Of a DNA stretch of 64,000 bases, positions 36,791-46,411 are shown one piece after another. The notes below the pieces were generated by a model. It was not told the DNA's origin, did no database searches, and was given only the letters and a program-made list of their open reading frames with translations. The stretch is from Myxococcales bacterium (GTDB lineage: Bacteria; Myxococcota; Polyangia; Nannocystales; Nannocystaceae): contig JAEUJW010000075.1 of the NCBI GenBank assembly GCA_016793465.1, positions 310,001 to 374,000 on the forward strand, given 5' to 3'. The position numbers and the translations under genes were made by a program. How positions within the stretch are numbered: position 1 is the first letter of the stretch; the number at the start of each line of letters is the position of its first letter.

Positions 36791-38383
36791 TCACTGCGGC
36801 AGCGAGGCCACACCCGCGAGCGCGGCGTGGGCCTCGGAGTCGGGGTCGCCGCCCTCCTTGCGCCGGTGGCTGAAGTAGAGGGCCACGCTGAGGCCGACCA
36901 TCAGCGAGTACATGACCGCGGACAGCAGCGCGCCGACGGCCGAGGCCAGCACCAGCCCGAACGGCAGGTTGATCAGGATCATCGACAGGACGGTCATCGG
37001 GATGGCGATGGCGACGCCGAGCACGAGGATGGTGACGATCGGCCCGACCCAGTCGAGCTTCCACAGCTCGAAGTTCCGCTTGACCACGTCGCCGAGCTTG
37101 CGGTTCTCGATGAAGTAGATCGGCCCGGCGAAGATCCCGAGGAGCGCCATCGGGACGAAGCAGTTGAGCGGGCGCTCGGCCCCCTTGCTGGTCGTCTCCT
37201 TGATCGCGTCCTTCATCTCGATCGGCATGCCGAAGTGGTGCCCGAGCACCACCCGGAACGCGCTCGGGAAGATCACCGCGGTCGCCACCAGCAGCGCCAG
37301 CGAGACGATCCAGCCGATGACGCCGACGATGCCGAGCAGCGAGACCGGCATGATCGTCAGCAGCAGGGCCATGAACACCCGCGCCGACACGAACACCGCC
37401 GCGAACACGATCGTCATCGGCACGAACACCGGCGAGCTCAGCTTCCACATGGCCGCCAGGTAGAACTTCATGGCCCCGACCGGGTCCTTCGGCGCCTCAC
37501 CGACCAGCGGCGCGCCGCCGTCGGGCAGCGGCGCGATCGCCTGGTCCTGGCCGCCGTACGCCGCCATCGGCGCCGCGGGGATCGGCGTGGGCTCGTCCTC
37601 GATGTCGACGGACACGGGCGCCGCCGGCGGCGCTGCCATCGGCGACGGCCCGGGCGGCGGCGCTGCCGGCGAGAAGCCCGGCTGCGGCGGCGCTGCCGCG
37701 AACGCGGGCTGCGGCGCCGCCGCGAACGCGGGCTGCGGCGGCGCTGCCGCAAACACCGGCTGCGGCGGCGCGACCGGCGAGAACGCGGGCTGCGGCGGCG
37801 CTGCCGGCGAGAAGCCCGGCTGCGGCGGCGCGGCCGAGAAGCCCGGCCGCGGCTGCTGCGACGGCGGCATCGGCGGGGCCAGCGGGCTCTGCATCTGGGC
37901 CGTCGGGGCGAACGCGAAGCCCCCCGGAGGCGCCCCCGGGGCCACCGGCTGCGGCGCCGGCGGCCGCGGGATCGGTGCCCCCGCGGCGACCACCGGACCC
38001 GGACCCGGCGGACGCATCGGCGCCGGGAAGCCCGGCGCCATGCCCGGACCCGCGATCACCGTGCGACCTTTTCCGGCTACATTCGGCGCATCGATCGCGG
38101 TCACAGTGACGAGCGAGTTCCCGAGGCGCAGCGCGATGCCCGGCGTCAGCTCGATGTTCGCGACCCGCTGGCCCTGCATGAGGAAGCTGCCGTTGGTCGA
38201 GCCGACGTCGGTGTAGCGCAGCGTGTTGCCGTCGAACGTGATCTCGCCGTGGCGGCCCGAGACCTGACTGTCGTGCAGGACGATGTCACCCGCGTCGCGA
38301 CCGAACGTGATCTTCGCTTGGGTGAACGTCCGTGTCTCTGCGGGGCGGTCGACGTATTGGATGTGGAGCGTGTACGAGGCCAT
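36791..38383 (-). CDS. FHA-domain membrane protein with Pro/Gln/Ala repeat linker
   Basis: 530 residues. FHA domain at the N terminus (FGRDAGDIVLHDSQVSGRHGEI, STNGSFLMQ), then about 170 residues of Pro/Ala/Gln/Phe repeats (AAPPQPGFSP, AAPPQPAFAA types), then about six membrane helices with a short amphipathic region (MPIEMKDAIKETTSKGAERPLNC). It likely recruits Thr-phosphorylated proteins to the membrane. GGAG lies seven bases before the ATG at 38383. Nucleotide repeats at 37620-37860 underlie the linker and could vary in number. Divergent from the glpD-like gene, 32 bases apart. Confidence 0.8.
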   Translation of the reverse strand: MASYTLHIQYVDRPAETRTFTQAKITFGRDAGDIVLHDSQVSGRHGEITFDGNTLRYTDVGSTNGSFLMQGQRVANIELTPGIALRLGNSLVTVTAIDAPNVAGKGRTVIAGPGMAPGFPAPMRPPGPGPVVAAGAPIPRPPAPQPVAPGAPPGGFAFAPTAQMQSPLAPPMPPSQQPRPGFSAAPPQPGFSPAAPPQPAFSPVAPPQPVFAAAPPQPAFAAAPQPAFAAAPPQPGFSPAAPPPGPSPMAAPPAAPVSVDIEDEPTPIPAAPMAAYGGQDQAIAPLPDGGAPLVGEAPKDPVGAMKFYLAAMWKLSSPVFVPMTIVFAAVFVSARVFMALLLTIMPVSLLGIVGVIGWIVSLALLVATAVIFPSAFRVVLGHHFGMPIEMKDAIKETTSKGAERPLNCFVPMALLGIFAGPIYFIENRKLGDVVKRNFELWKLDWVGPIVTILVLGVAIAIPMTVLSMILINLPFGLVLASAVGALLSAVMYSLMVGLSVALYFSHRRKEGGDPDSEAHAALAGVASLPQ

Positions 38384-38402
38384 CGAGGTCTCCGGTTCGC
38401 GG

Positions 38403-38408
38403 TAGGCT
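38403..38408 (+). promoter_or_regulatory. -10 box (TAGGCT) before the glpD-like gene
   Basis: TAGGCT ends seven bases before the GTG at 38416, favouring that start over the ATG nine bases later. Confidence 0.45.
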
Positions 38409-38415
38409 GAGCACA

Positions 38416-40224
38416 GTGTCACAAATGCCCGCCACTAGGCGCAACAATCGCGCCGTCGCCCTCGTCCAGCAAGCGTCTCCTCCGCCGTGGGGCCCCGCCG
38501 AGATCCGCGCCCTGCAAGCCGTCCTGTCCTCACGGCCCTCCGCGCCTGATCTCGCCGGCGCCCCCGACCGTGAAATTTCGCCGCCACGGCCCGCCGCGGG
38601 CGCGCAGGACGGCCATGAGCGACCCCGCGCAACGGCTGCGATCGGCGTTCCCTTCGACGCCACCGCCGATCGATCGCGGCCCGACTGGGACCTGCTCGTC
38701 GTCGGCGCCGGCATCACCGGCGCCGGCATCGCCCGCGACGCGGCCATGCGCGGCCTCCGGGTGCTCGTCCTCGACGCCCGCGACCTCGCGTTCGGCACGT
38801 CCTCGCGCTCGAGCCGCCTGATCCACGGCGGCGTCCGCTACCTCGAGCAAGGGGAGATCGGCCTGGTCTACGAGGCCCTGCGCGAGCGTCGTCTCCTGTA
38901 CAAGATCGCCGGTCACCTCGTACAGCCCGTCCAATTCCTGTTCCCCGCCTACCGCGGCGACCGCCTCCCGCTGTGGAAGCTGCGCGTCGGCCTCACGCTC
39001 TACGACGCCCTGACCCTGTTCCGCAGCCGCGGCCACCGCACCCTCTCGCCCGCGGCCGCCCGCCTGCGCGAGCCGATGCTCGCCGAGGCCGGCCTGCGCG
39101 GCGCCGTCAGCTACGAGGACGCCGTCACCGACGACGCCCGCCTCACCCTTACGACCCTGCAGGACGCCCGCCGCCACGGCGCCCAGGTCCTCACCTACAG
39201 CCCGGTCGCCGCCCTGCGCCGCAGCGGCCCCGACCACGTCGCCGAGCTCGCCGACGGCAGCCAGGTCCGCAGCCGGGCGGTGGTCGTCGCCGCCGGGCCG
39301 TGGACGTCCGAGCGCCTGCTCGGCCAGTCCGGCCACGACCTCCTGCAGCTGTCGCGCGGCATCCACGTGGTCCTCCGCGCCAGCGACCTGCCGCTCCGCC
39401 AGCCCGTGGTCGTCCAGGCCGCCCGCGAGAAGCGGATCCTGTTCGTCGTGCCGTGGGGCGCGCGGACCTACCTCGGCACGACCGACAGCGCCTACGAGGG
39501 CGACCCCGGCACCTCCGGCGTGACCCCGGCCGACGCCGACGAGCTGTTCGCCCTCATCGGCCGCGTCTTGCCGAGCCCGCACCTCCGCCCCGACCGCATC
39601 GTCAGCGCCTGGTCCGGCGTCCGGCCGCTCGTGCGCGCCGCCGCGGCCAAACCCGGCCGATCGACGGTCGAGCTGTCCCGCAGCCACCGCATCCTCGAGA
39701 CCGAATCCGGCGTGCTCGCCATCGTCGGCGGCAAGCTGACGACCTACCGCGCCATGGCCGAGGACATCGTCGACCGCGTGGTTGCCGCGCTCGGCCATCG
39801 CGGCCCCCGCTGCGCCACCCACCGGCTGCCGCTCGTGCCGGGCGTGCCGCTCACCAACCTCGAGCTCGCCCACCCGCACCTCGCCGCCCTCGCCCCGCGC
39901 CACGGCCCGTTCGCCCGCGAGCTCGCCGCACGCATTGCGCAAGATCCCGCGCTCGGCACCCAGCTCGTCCCCGACCTCCCCTACCTCTGGGTCGAGGTCG
40001 ACCACGCGATCGCCCACGAGGGCTGCGTCCACCTCGAGGACATCCTCCGCCGCCGCCTCCCCCTCGCCCTCACCGAGCCCGAGCTCGGCGTGCAGGTCGC
40101 CCGCCGCGTCGCCGAGCGACTCGTCGACGCCTGGGGCGGCACCTCCAAAGAGGTCGACCTCGAGCTCGAGCGCTACCGCGAGACCATGCGCCAGGAGACC
40201 GGCCGCATCCTCGCCCCCTGCTGA
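38416..40224 (+). CDS. glpD: FAD-dependent glycerol-3-phosphate dehydrogenase
   Basis: 602 residues. FAD-binding motif DLLVVGAGITGAGIARDAAMRGL, DARDLAFGTSSRSSRLIHGGVRYLEQG, FVVPWGARTYLGTTDSAYEGD, and SGVLAIVGGKLTTYRAMAEDIVDR, then a helical C-terminal domain, all as in GlpD. It oxidises glycerol 3-phosphate to dihydroxyacetone phosphate and gives electrons to quinone at the membrane. The 90 residues before the FAD motif are unusual (Ala/Pro/Arg-rich) and unlike the family, which starts about 15 residues earlier; an ATG at 38615 in another frame opens MSDPAQRL, as many GlpD proteins do, so a frameshift or a real extension is possible. Confidence 0.87.
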   Translation: MSQMPATRRNNRAVALVQQASPPPWGPAEIRALQAVLSSRPSAPDLAGAPDREISPPRPAAGAQDGHERPRATAAIGVPFDATADRSRPDWDLLVVGAGITGAGIARDAAMRGLRVLVLDARDLAFGTSSRSSRLIHGGVRYLEQGEIGLVYEALRERRLLYKIAGHLVQPVQFLFPAYRGDRLPLWKLRVGLTLYDALTLFRSRGHRTLSPAAARLREPMLAEAGLRGAVSYEDAVTDDARLTLTTLQDARRHGAQVLTYSPVAALRRSGPDHVAELADGSQVRSRAVVVAAGPWTSERLLGQSGHDLLQLSRGIHVVLRASDLPLRQPVVVQAAREKRILFVVPWGARTYLGTTDSAYEGDPGTSGVTPADADELFALIGRVLPSPHLRPDRIVSAWSGVRPLVRAAAAKPGRSTVELSRSHRILETESGVLAIVGGKLTTYRAMAEDIVDRVVAALGHRGPRCATHRLPLVPGVPLTNLELAHPHLAALAPRHGPFARELAARIAQDPALGTQLVPDLPYLWVEVDHAIAHEGCVHLEDILRRRLPLALTEPELGVQVARRVAERLVDAWGGTSKEVDLELERYRETMRQETGRILAPC

Positions 40225-40237
40225 CGCGCGGCCTGCG

Positions 40238-40459
40238 TCACCAGATCAGCCCGATCACCCACATCACCGCGGAGGCGATCCACCCGTCGTGGTGGTTGGC
40301 CCCGACGTAGACCCCGCCGACGAACAGCCCGCCGAACAGGAGCCCCGGGATCACGACCCACCCGAGCGCCCAGCCGAGCCGCGACTGCGGCGCCTCCTCG
40401 GGCTCGGGCGCCTTCTCCGGCGGCTTCTTCACCATCGCGTTGCGGTTCGGCTGAGCCAT
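40238..40459 (-). CDS. Small membrane protein
   Basis: 73 residues with a charged N terminus (VKKPPEKAPEPEEAPQ) and two hydrophobic segments (LGWALGWVVIPGLLFGGLFVGGVYVG and IASAVMWVIGLIW). The ATG at 40459 is three bases from the stop of the upstream EPTK-repeat protein gene, so the two are translated together. No family recognised. Confidence 0.65.
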   Translation of the reverse strand: MAQPNRNAMVKKPPEKAPEPEEAPQSRLGWALGWVVIPGLLFGGLFVGGVYVGANHHDGWIASAVMWVIGLIW

Positions 40460-40461
40460 GG

Positions 40462-41508
40462 TCAGGGGTTCTCCTCTCGCTCGTCGGCCGGCGCCTCGGG
40501 CTCGTCGTGCACCGTCGGTGGCGGCGAGGGATCAGGTTTCGGCTCGCCCCCGGGCGGCGGAGCGAAATCGAAGCTCTTGTGCTTCAGCATGCTCAGCCGG
40601 TTGGCAGCATCGAGCTTGATCGGCACGCTGTCGTCGGCCCGCAGGGAGTTCGGACCCATCCACGAGCCAGCGATCGCGTCCTCGCTGTTCTCACCCAGGA
40701 CCTCGCCCCCGAGCACGACTCCGATGGCGAACAGGAGCCCCCTCATGTGCTGGGCCTTCGACCCCTGCGTCGCGTATACGACCATACGGTCGAGGTTCGC
40801 GTTGTCGTACCGCTTCGTCCGATCCGGCGAAGGCGTCTCGTTCATGAACGCCAGCACGAGATCGGCTCCGTCACGCGAGTAGTTCTTCAGCCCATCGACG
40901 CCGCGGAGTGTTTCGTTGAGCTTCACGATCCCCTGGAGATCGAGCGTGAGGCCGAGCTCCTTCTCGTACACCTGCGACGCCCACGCCATGTGGCGCTGTA
41001 CGTACGCCAGCCAATCCGGGCGGCGCGTCGCCAGCCCCGGGTCGACAAGCACCTTCACCGTGACCCGCACACGCTCATCGAGCCTGAGCTTGTCCTCGCC
41101 GCTGAGCGGCGCCGGCTCGGGGAACGGCAGCGGCAGCGGATCCTCGACCCGCGCCAGCACCGGCGCCACCGGCTCGACCGTCGGCGTCGGCTCGACCTTG
41201 GTCGGCTCGACCTTCGTCGGCTCCGTCTTGATCGGCTCGACCTTGGTCGGCTCCGTCTTGGGCGGCTCGACCTTCGTCGGCTCCGTCTTGGTCGGCTCCG
41301 TCTTGGTCGGCTCCGGCTTCGGCGGCTCGGGCCGCGGCTGACCGGGCACCGTCACGTCCATGCCGAGCCAGTCGCGTTCGAACGCGAGGACCGTCTCGCG
41401 GTGCTCGTGCCCGCAGTACACCCCGCAACTGAACAGTCCTACGAGCACCACGACGGGCCCCCCGAGCAGGAGCCCCAACTTGGCCAGGTTCTTGATCCGC
41501 GAAGCCAT
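40462..41508 (-). CDS. Membrane-anchored EPTK-repeat protein
   Basis: 348 residues. One N-terminal membrane helix (KLGLLLGGPVVVLVGLFSCGVYCG), a linker with about a dozen (E)PTK/EPTKVEP units that would span the periplasm much like TonB, and a folded domain (RVRVTVKVLVDPGL, AWASQVYEKELGLTL, DGADLVLAFMNETPS, RMVVYATQGSKAQHMRGLLFAIGVVLGGEVLG). The folded part resembles metalloprotease-like folds but has no HExxH, so no enzyme is claimed. The ATG at 41508 is 11 bases from TATACT, part of the palindrome GCAGTATACTGC. Confidence 0.7.
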   Translation of the reverse strand: MASRIKNLAKLGLLLGGPVVVLVGLFSCGVYCGHEHRETVLAFERDWLGMDVTVPGQPRPEPPKPEPTKTEPTKTEPTKVEPPKTEPTKVEPIKTEPTKVEPTKVEPTPTVEPVAPVLARVEDPLPLPFPEPAPLSGEDKLRLDERVRVTVKVLVDPGLATRRPDWLAYVQRHMAWASQVYEKELGLTLDLQGIVKLNETLRGVDGLKNYSRDGADLVLAFMNETPSPDRTKRYDNANLDRMVVYATQGSKAQHMRGLLFAIGVVLGGEVLGENSEDAIAGSWMGPNSLRADDSVPIKLDAANRLSMLKHKSFDFAPPPGGEPKPDPSPPPTVHDEPEAPADEREENP

Positions 41509-41519
41509 GAGGTGGGGGC

Positions 41520-41525
41520 AGTATA
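41520..41525 (-). promoter_or_regulatory. -10 box (TATACT) inside palindrome GCAGTATACTGC
   Basis: The box reads TATACT on the minus strand, 11 bases before the ATG at 41508. The surrounding 12-bp palindrome could be an operator. The rest of the 281-base region up to 41789 shows nothing else clear. Confidence 0.45.
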
Positions 41526-41789
41526 CTGCGCCTCGCACGAACACCAGGCGCGCCGCGAAGATTCCCGATCTGCCGGCCTAAAAGCCGGGGTCTCGCCCGT
41601 CCCCCGGCCTGGTCCACCCGCCCGCGGCAGGCGCCCCGCCGCTCGCGCGGGCGGCCTGCAGCCGACGGCGCCGCGATCGCGGCGTGGCGCCGGCGCCCCA
41701 CGCGGACCGAGCTCGCCGCCGCATCCGCGCCGCACGTGGCCTGTAAGCCGCGCGCGAGGCCTCGCGTTCGAGGCCCTGGAACCGCCGAC

Positions 41790-43253
41790 ATGCCCGCCCG
41801 CTCGCTCGCCTGCCTCGCCCTCGCCCTCGCCACCCTCACCGCTTGCAAGCCCGACCGCGTCGAGATCACGCCGCCCGACCCCGTCGCCGCCCAGGCCCCC
41901 GCGCCCGACCCGCGGCTCGTCGACCTCGCCTCCGCGCTGCCCTACAAGCTGATCGCCGCCGACCGCGCGGCCGAGGTCCAGGTCCGCCTGCGCATCGACG
42001 GCGGCGCGCTCGCCGGCAGCAAGCGCCCGCCGATCCACGTCGTGCTGGTGATGGACAGCTCCGGCTCGATGGAGGGCCCCGCCGTCGCCCACGCCCGCAA
42101 GGCCGCGCTCGAGCTGGTCGACGGCCTCGCCGACGGCGACCACCTCGCGGTCGTCACCTTCGACTCGCAGAGCCGCGTGCTCGTGCCGTCCACCGTGATC
42201 GACGACAGGACCCGCGCCGACGCCCGCACCCGCGTCGAGGCCATGGCCGCCCGCGGCACCACCGACCTCGCCGGCGGCCTCCGGCTCGGCCTCGCCGAGG
42301 CCTCGCGCGGCTACCTCGCCGACGGCGTCAACCGCCTGGTCCTGCTCAGCGACGGCCTGCCCAACGACCCCGCGCCGATCGCCGCGCTCGTCGACCAGGC
42401 CGCCGGCATGCGCGTCGCCGTCACCGCGCTCGGCCTCGGCCTCGAGTACGACGAGACCCTGCTGGCCGCCATGGCCCAGCGCACCGGCGGCAAGTTCCAC
42501 TTCATCGAGGACTCGGCGCAGGTCGCCGCGGTCCTGCGCGACGAGGTCCTGCGCCTCGAGCGGATCGTCGCCCGCAACCTCTCGCTGCAGCTGCTGCCCG
42601 GCCCCGGCGTGACGATCGACGGCGTGCTCGGCCACACCGCGCAGGCCACCGGCAACCGCGGCGTCGTCGTCGGCCTCGGCGACCTCGGCGAGTCGACGCA
42701 GCGCGACCTCGTCGTCCGCCTGCGCGTCGGCCCGCACAAGCCCGGCGCCTCGCTCGAGCTGATGGACGCGATCCTCGGCTTCCAGGACGCTGTCGTCGGC
42801 GCGGGCCAGCTCGAGCGCCGGGTGTTCGTCGGCGCCCGGACCAGCGACGACGCCAGGGCCGTCGCCGCCAGCCGCGACGTCGACGTCGAGCGCCAGGTCG
42901 CCCGCGCGCTCGCCGACGCCGCCACCCTCGACGCCATCGCCCTCGCGCGCCAGGGCCAGCTGACCGCCGCCGTGGCGGTCATCGACCGCGCCGAGCCGCT
43001 CGCCCGCGGCGCCGCCGACAGCCTCGCCGACCCCGAGCTGCGCGGTCAGGCCGACGAACTGGTCAAGCTGCGCAGGGCCCTGCCGAGCCTCGGCCCCGCG
43101 CCCCAGCCGATGCCCTCGCCGAACCAGCCGCTCGCGGCCGCCGACAGCCAGCCGCTCACCACCATCGCCGCCCCGCCGCGCGCCCCCGCCGACGCCCCGT
43201 CGACGGTCAAGCGCTCGCACGGCCGGGCCATGCAGCGCCTGCACGGCCGCTGA
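41790..43253 (+). CDS. VWA-domain lipoprotein, Ca-activated channel-like
   Basis: 487 residues. Lipobox LTAC (Cys 16), a VWA domain with MIDAS DSSGSM, TF-DSQS and DGLPND, then a beta-rich domain ([35 protein letters not shown]) and a helical C terminus. The layout is like the YfbK/von Willebrand family of periplasmic proteins. Start at the signal peptide ATG. Followed 74 bases later by the Cys-rich lipoprotein gene. Confidence 0.85.
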   Translation: MPARSLACLALALATLTACKPDRVEITPPDPVAAQAPAPDPRLVDLASALPYKLIAADRAAEVQVRLRIDGGALAGSKRPPIHVVLVMDSSGSMEGPAVAHARKAALELVDGLADGDHLAVVTFDSQSRVLVPSTVIDDRTRADARTRVEAMAARGTTDLAGGLRLGLAEASRGYLADGVNRLVLLSDGLPNDPAPIAALVDQAAGMRVAVTALGLGLEYDETLLAAMAQRTGGKFHFIEDSAQVAAVLRDEVLRLERIVARNLSLQLLPGPGVTIDGVLGHTAQATGNRGVVVGLGDLGESTQRDLVVRLRVGPHKPGASLELMDAILGFQDAVVGAGQLERRVFVGARTSDDARAVAASRDVDVERQVARALADAATLDAIALARQGQLTAAVAVIDRAEPLARGAADSLADPELRGQADELVKLRRALPSLGPAPQPMPSPNQPLAAADSQPLTTIAAPPRAPADAPSTVKRSHGRAMQRLHGR

Positions 43254-43316
43254 CCCGCGCCGAACGGCCGCCCGCGAGGCCGCCCGGTTTGACGACACAC
43301 CGCGACGCGAACCCTC

Positions 43317-43322
43317 TATGGT
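43317..43322 (+). promoter_or_regulatory. -10 box (TATGGT) before the Cys-rich lipoprotein gene
   Basis: CTCTATGGT ends five bases before the ATG at 43328, with no Shine-Dalgarno. Confidence 0.5.
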
Positions 43323-43327
43323 TCGCC

Positions 43328-44818
43328 ATGCACCGCACCCCGCGCATCCTCGGCCTCTCTCTGTGCTGCCTCGCCGCCGTCGCCTGTGGCGACGACGTCG
43401 GCGGCGTCACCACGACCGCGCCCGCCACCACGACGTTCCCCGCGACCACCACCAGCGACGACACCACCGGCGTGGCGCCCACGACCGCCGGCCCCGACGA
43501 CACGACCTCCTCCTCCTCCACGACCGGTGACGACGCCACGTCGACGACCTCGACCGGCGACGACACCACCTCCACGTCCACCGGCGACGACACCACCGGC
43601 GGCAGCACCGACGACACCGACCCGAGCGCCGCCACCACCGAGCCCGCGGTCTGCGGCGACGGCGTGGTCGCCCTCGGCGAGGCCTGCGACGACGGCAACG
43701 CCGACAACACCGACGACTGCCTCGACACCTGCGCGCCCGCGGCCTGCGGCGACGGGTTCACCCAGGCCGGCGTCGAGGACTGCGACGACCAGAACGCCGA
43801 CAACACCGACGCCTGCCTCGACACCTGCGCGGCCGCGGCCTGCGGCGACGGGTTCGTCCAGGCCGGCGCCGAGGCCTGCGACGACATGAACGCCGACGAC
43901 ACCGACGCCTGCCTGGCGACCTGCGAGATGGCCAGCTGCGGCGACGGCATCGTGTGGGACGGCGTCGAGGCCTGCGACGACATGAACATGGTCGACGACG
44001 ACGCCTGCAGCAACGCCTGCGCGGCCGCCAGCTGCGGCGACGGCGTGGTCCAGATGGGCGCCGGCGAGGAGTGCGACGACAACAACGCGTCCGACGCCGA
44101 CGCCTGCCTCAACACCTGCAAGCTGGCCAGCTGCGGCGACGGCGTGGTCTACGACGGCATGGAGGACTGCGACGACGGCGGCGCCAACAACGACGAGACC
44201 GGCCCGTGCCGCACCGACTGCACGCTGTGCGAGTGCCAGGGCGACGACGTCATGGGCAAGACCTGCGACGACTTCGGCTTCACCTGCGGCCAGCTCGCCT
44301 GCGACGGCTGCGGCTTCGACACCACCGCCTGCGCCGCCCCCTCGCTGCCGAACTTCATGGGCCAGCCCGGCCCGGTGTTCGGCGACGGCTGCTGGCAGCA
44401 GTGCGAGGGTTACCTCGACATGCCCGGCGGCGACGACATCCCGACCGCGTGGGGCAACGACTGCGTCGGCGCCGAGTTCTCGCGCGTCCGCCTGGTCTGC
44501 GGCGCGTCGCTCGACCAGTATCGATACATCACCGTCGAGAAGAACGTGTTCAAGGACGGCCTGTCCGGCTACCCCGAGGCCGGCCTCATCTCCCAGGCCA
44601 AGAACCAGGCCGGGGTCGACTTCGCCATCAACAACGTGATCTACGCCGAGGTCAACAACCACCCCAACCAGGGCCGCAGCTGGTGGAACGGCGGCAACGG
44701 CTGCGACGAGCTGGCGACCAACACGACCGTCAACAACATCTGCTCGTGGGAGGCCTCGAACTGCTTCGGCCAGGGCCTCCAGGGCAACCGCTTCCTCTGG
44801 GTCTACGTGGCGCCCTGA
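43328..44818 (+). CDS. Lipoprotein with six myxobacterial Cys-rich repeats
   Basis: 496 residues. Signal peptide with lipobox LAAVAC (Cys 21), a Thr/Asp/Gly linker of about 90 residues, then six repeats of about 32 residues, each CGDG(V/F/I)...E.CDD.N....DACL.TC, the DUF4215 / Myxococcus Cys-rich repeat family typical of Myxococcota, then a C-terminal domain rich in Trp/Cys/Asn ([26 protein letters not shown]). Surface protein, perhaps in adhesion or predation. The repeat copies are also similar in DNA (about 43658-44216). Confidence 0.88.
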   Translation: MHRTPRILGLSLCCLAAVACGDDVGGVTTTAPATTTFPATTTSDDTTGVAPTTAGPDDTTSSSSTTGDDATSTTSTGDDTTSTSTGDDTTGGSTDDTDPSAATTEPAVCGDGVVALGEACDDGNADNTDDCLDTCAPAACGDGFTQAGVEDCDDQNADNTDACLDTCAAAACGDGFVQAGAEACDDMNADDTDACLATCEMASCGDGIVWDGVEACDDMNMVDDDACSNACAAASCGDGVVQMGAGEECDDNNASDADACLNTCKLASCGDGVVYDGMEDCDDGGANNDETGPCRTDCTLCECQGDDVMGKTCDDFGFTCGQLACDGCGFDTTACAAPSLPNFMGQPGPVFGDGCWQQCEGYLDMPGGDDIPTAWGNDCVGAEFSRVRLVCGASLDQYRYITVEKNVFKDGLSGYPEAGLISQAKNQAGVDFAINNVIYAEVNNHPNQGRSWWNGGNGCDELATNTTVNNICSWEASNCFGQGLQGNRFLWVYVAP

Positions 44819-44824
44819 TCGCGC

Positions 44825-46273
44825 TCACGCGAGCTCCGGCCCCGGGCGGTCCGCGACCTCCCGGGCGATCCTCCCGAGCGTGCGCACCGCGTGCTCCTGC
44901 AGGTCCGACCACGGGAACCCGCAGCTCATGCGGATGCAGTTGGAGAAGCGCGGCTTGGCCGAGAAGATCGGCCCCGGCGCCACGCTGATCGACTGCGCCA
45001 GCGCGCGGTCGTGCAGGGCCAGCGCGCTGGTCCCCGGCGGCAGCTCGATCCACAGCACGAACCCGCCCTGCGGCCGCGACACCCGCGTGCCCGCCGGGAA
45101 GTGCTCGGCGATCGCCGCGCTCACGTGCTGCGCCTGCGCGGCCAGCCGCCGCCGCAGCCCGCGCAGGTGGTGCTCGTAGCCGCCGTTCTCGATGAAGTCG
45201 GCGATCGCCAGCTGCGGCAGCGTCGGCGTGGCCACGCTCTGGGCGAACTTCAGCGCCTCGACCTTGTCGCGGAAGCGCCCCGGCGCCGCCCACCCGACCC
45301 GGTAGCCCGGCGCCAGCGTCTTCGAGAACGACGAGCACAGCATGACGAGCCCGCGCTCGTCGAACGCCTTGGCCGGCCGCGGGCGGGCTGGCCCGAAGAA
45401 CAGGTCGCCGTAGACGTCGTCCTCGATCAGCGGCACGTCGCGGCGGGCCAGCATCTCGACGAGCCGCTGCTTGGCCGCGTCCGGCATCACGCACCCGAGC
45501 GGGTTCGAGACCGTCGGGCTGACCACGCACGCTTTGATCTTGTGCGACGCGAGCGCCTCCTCGAGCGCGTCGAGGTCGATGCCCGTGCCCGGGTTCGAGG
45601 GGATCTCGAGCGCCTTGATGTTTAAACTCTCGATCAGCTGCAGCACCCCGAAGTAGGCCGGCGACTCGATCGCCACCGTGTCGCCCGCCTGCGCGACCGC
45701 CCGTAGACACAGGCACAGCGCCTCCGATGCGCCGACCGTGGTGACCAGGTCGTCCGGCGTCAGCGCGCAGCCCCACTCGACCGCCCGCCGCGCGGCCTGC
45801 CGCCGCAGCGGCGCGCAGCCGGGCGGCGGGTCGTACGACACCCCGACCGCCCCCGACGTGCGGGCGATCCGCGCCAGCGTCGCGTGCAGCCGGTCGGTCG
45901 GCAGCAGGTCCGGGCCCGGGTAGGCCGCCCCGAACGGCACCATGTGCGGGTCGCGCGAGGCCCCGTAGACCTTGGCCACCAGCCCGGCCACGCTGACCCG
46001 CGAGGCCGTCGCCGACGTCCGCGGCGCGCGCGGCTCCGGCAGCGGCGTCGGCCCGCGCCGGCGCACGTAGTGCCCCGACTGCGGCCGCGCCTCGATCAGC
46101 CCGTGGTCCTCGAGGTGCAGGTACGCCTGCACGACCGTGGCCACGCTGACGCCCTGCTGCTGGCTCAGGCGGCGCACCGACGGCACCCGGTCGCCCGGAC
46201 GCAGCGCCCCCCGCTCGATCAGCCCCGCCACGTGCGCGGCCACCCGTTCGTACAATAGCGGCTCGGCGATCAC
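44825..46273 (-). CDS. MocR-type GntR regulator with aminotransferase domain
   Basis: 482 residues. An N-terminal GntR winged helix (LYERVAAHVAGLIERGALRPGDRVPSVRRLSQQQGVSVATVVQAYLHLED) and a class I aminotransferase-fold domain with the pyridoxal-phosphate Lys in SSFSKTLAPGYRVGW and conserved NPLGCVMP and IEDDVYGDL. MocR proteins bind PLP and usually regulate a neighbouring divergent gene, here the EamA exporter. GTG at 46273 is backed by TAGGTT six bases upstream. Confidence 0.92.
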   Translation of the reverse strand: MIAEPLLYERVAAHVAGLIERGALRPGDRVPSVRRLSQQQGVSVATVVQAYLHLEDHGLIEARPQSGHYVRRRGPTPLPEPRAPRTSATASRVSVAGLVAKVYGASRDPHMVPFGAAYPGPDLLPTDRLHATLARIARTSGAVGVSYDPPPGCAPLRRQAARRAVEWGCALTPDDLVTTVGASEALCLCLRAVAQAGDTVAIESPAYFGVLQLIESLNIKALEIPSNPGTGIDLDALEEALASHKIKACVVSPTVSNPLGCVMPDAAKQRLVEMLARRDVPLIEDDVYGDLFFGPARPRPAKAFDERGLVMLCSSFSKTLAPGYRVGWAAPGRFRDKVEALKFAQSVATPTLPQLAIADFIENGGYEHHLRGLRRRLAAQAQHVSAAIAEHFPAGTRVSRPQGGFVLWIELPPGTSALALHDRALAQSISVAPGPIFSAKPRFSNCIRMSCGFPWSDLQEHAVRTLGRIAREVADRPGPELA

Positions 46274-46279
46274 CTCCAG

Positions 46280-46285
46280 AACCTA
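46280..46285 (-). promoter_or_regulatory. -10 box (TAGGTT) of the MocR gene
   Basis: TAGGTT ends six bases before the GTG; CTGGTC lies 18 bases upstream as a possible -35. Confidence 0.5.
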
Positions 46286-46334
46286 CCCCGCCCCCCTCGC
46301 GCCGACCAGCACAGCCGCGCGGGGCGCCCACCAA

Positions 46335-46360
46335 TACAGTCCGGCGGATCCCCGACTGTA
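46335..46360. promoter_or_regulatory. Inverted repeat TACAGTC-N12-GACTGTA, candidate MocR operator
   Basis: Perfect 7-bp arms (46335-46341 and 46354-46360) in the intergenic region shared by the MocR gene and the EamA gene. Placement and symmetry fit a binding site for a GntR-type dimer. Confidence 0.55.
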
Positions 46361-46411
46361 CCGGTCACATACTCACACCGCTGCATCTGTGCCGGTGGCG
46401 GCCCCCGGACC

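Noticed and set aside
38615..38690. ATG opening MSDPAQRL as the true GlpD start
   Set aside because: It is in a different frame from the enzyme and would need a frameshift; kept only as a finding to check.
40462..41508. EPTK-repeat protein as TonB
   Set aside because: The C-terminal domain lacks TonB features and no ExbB/ExbD genes are near; only the linker resembles TonB.
43658..44216. Approximately 96-bp DNA repeats as a mobile or structural repeat
   Set aside because: Explained by six protein repeats of the myxobacterial Cys-rich family.
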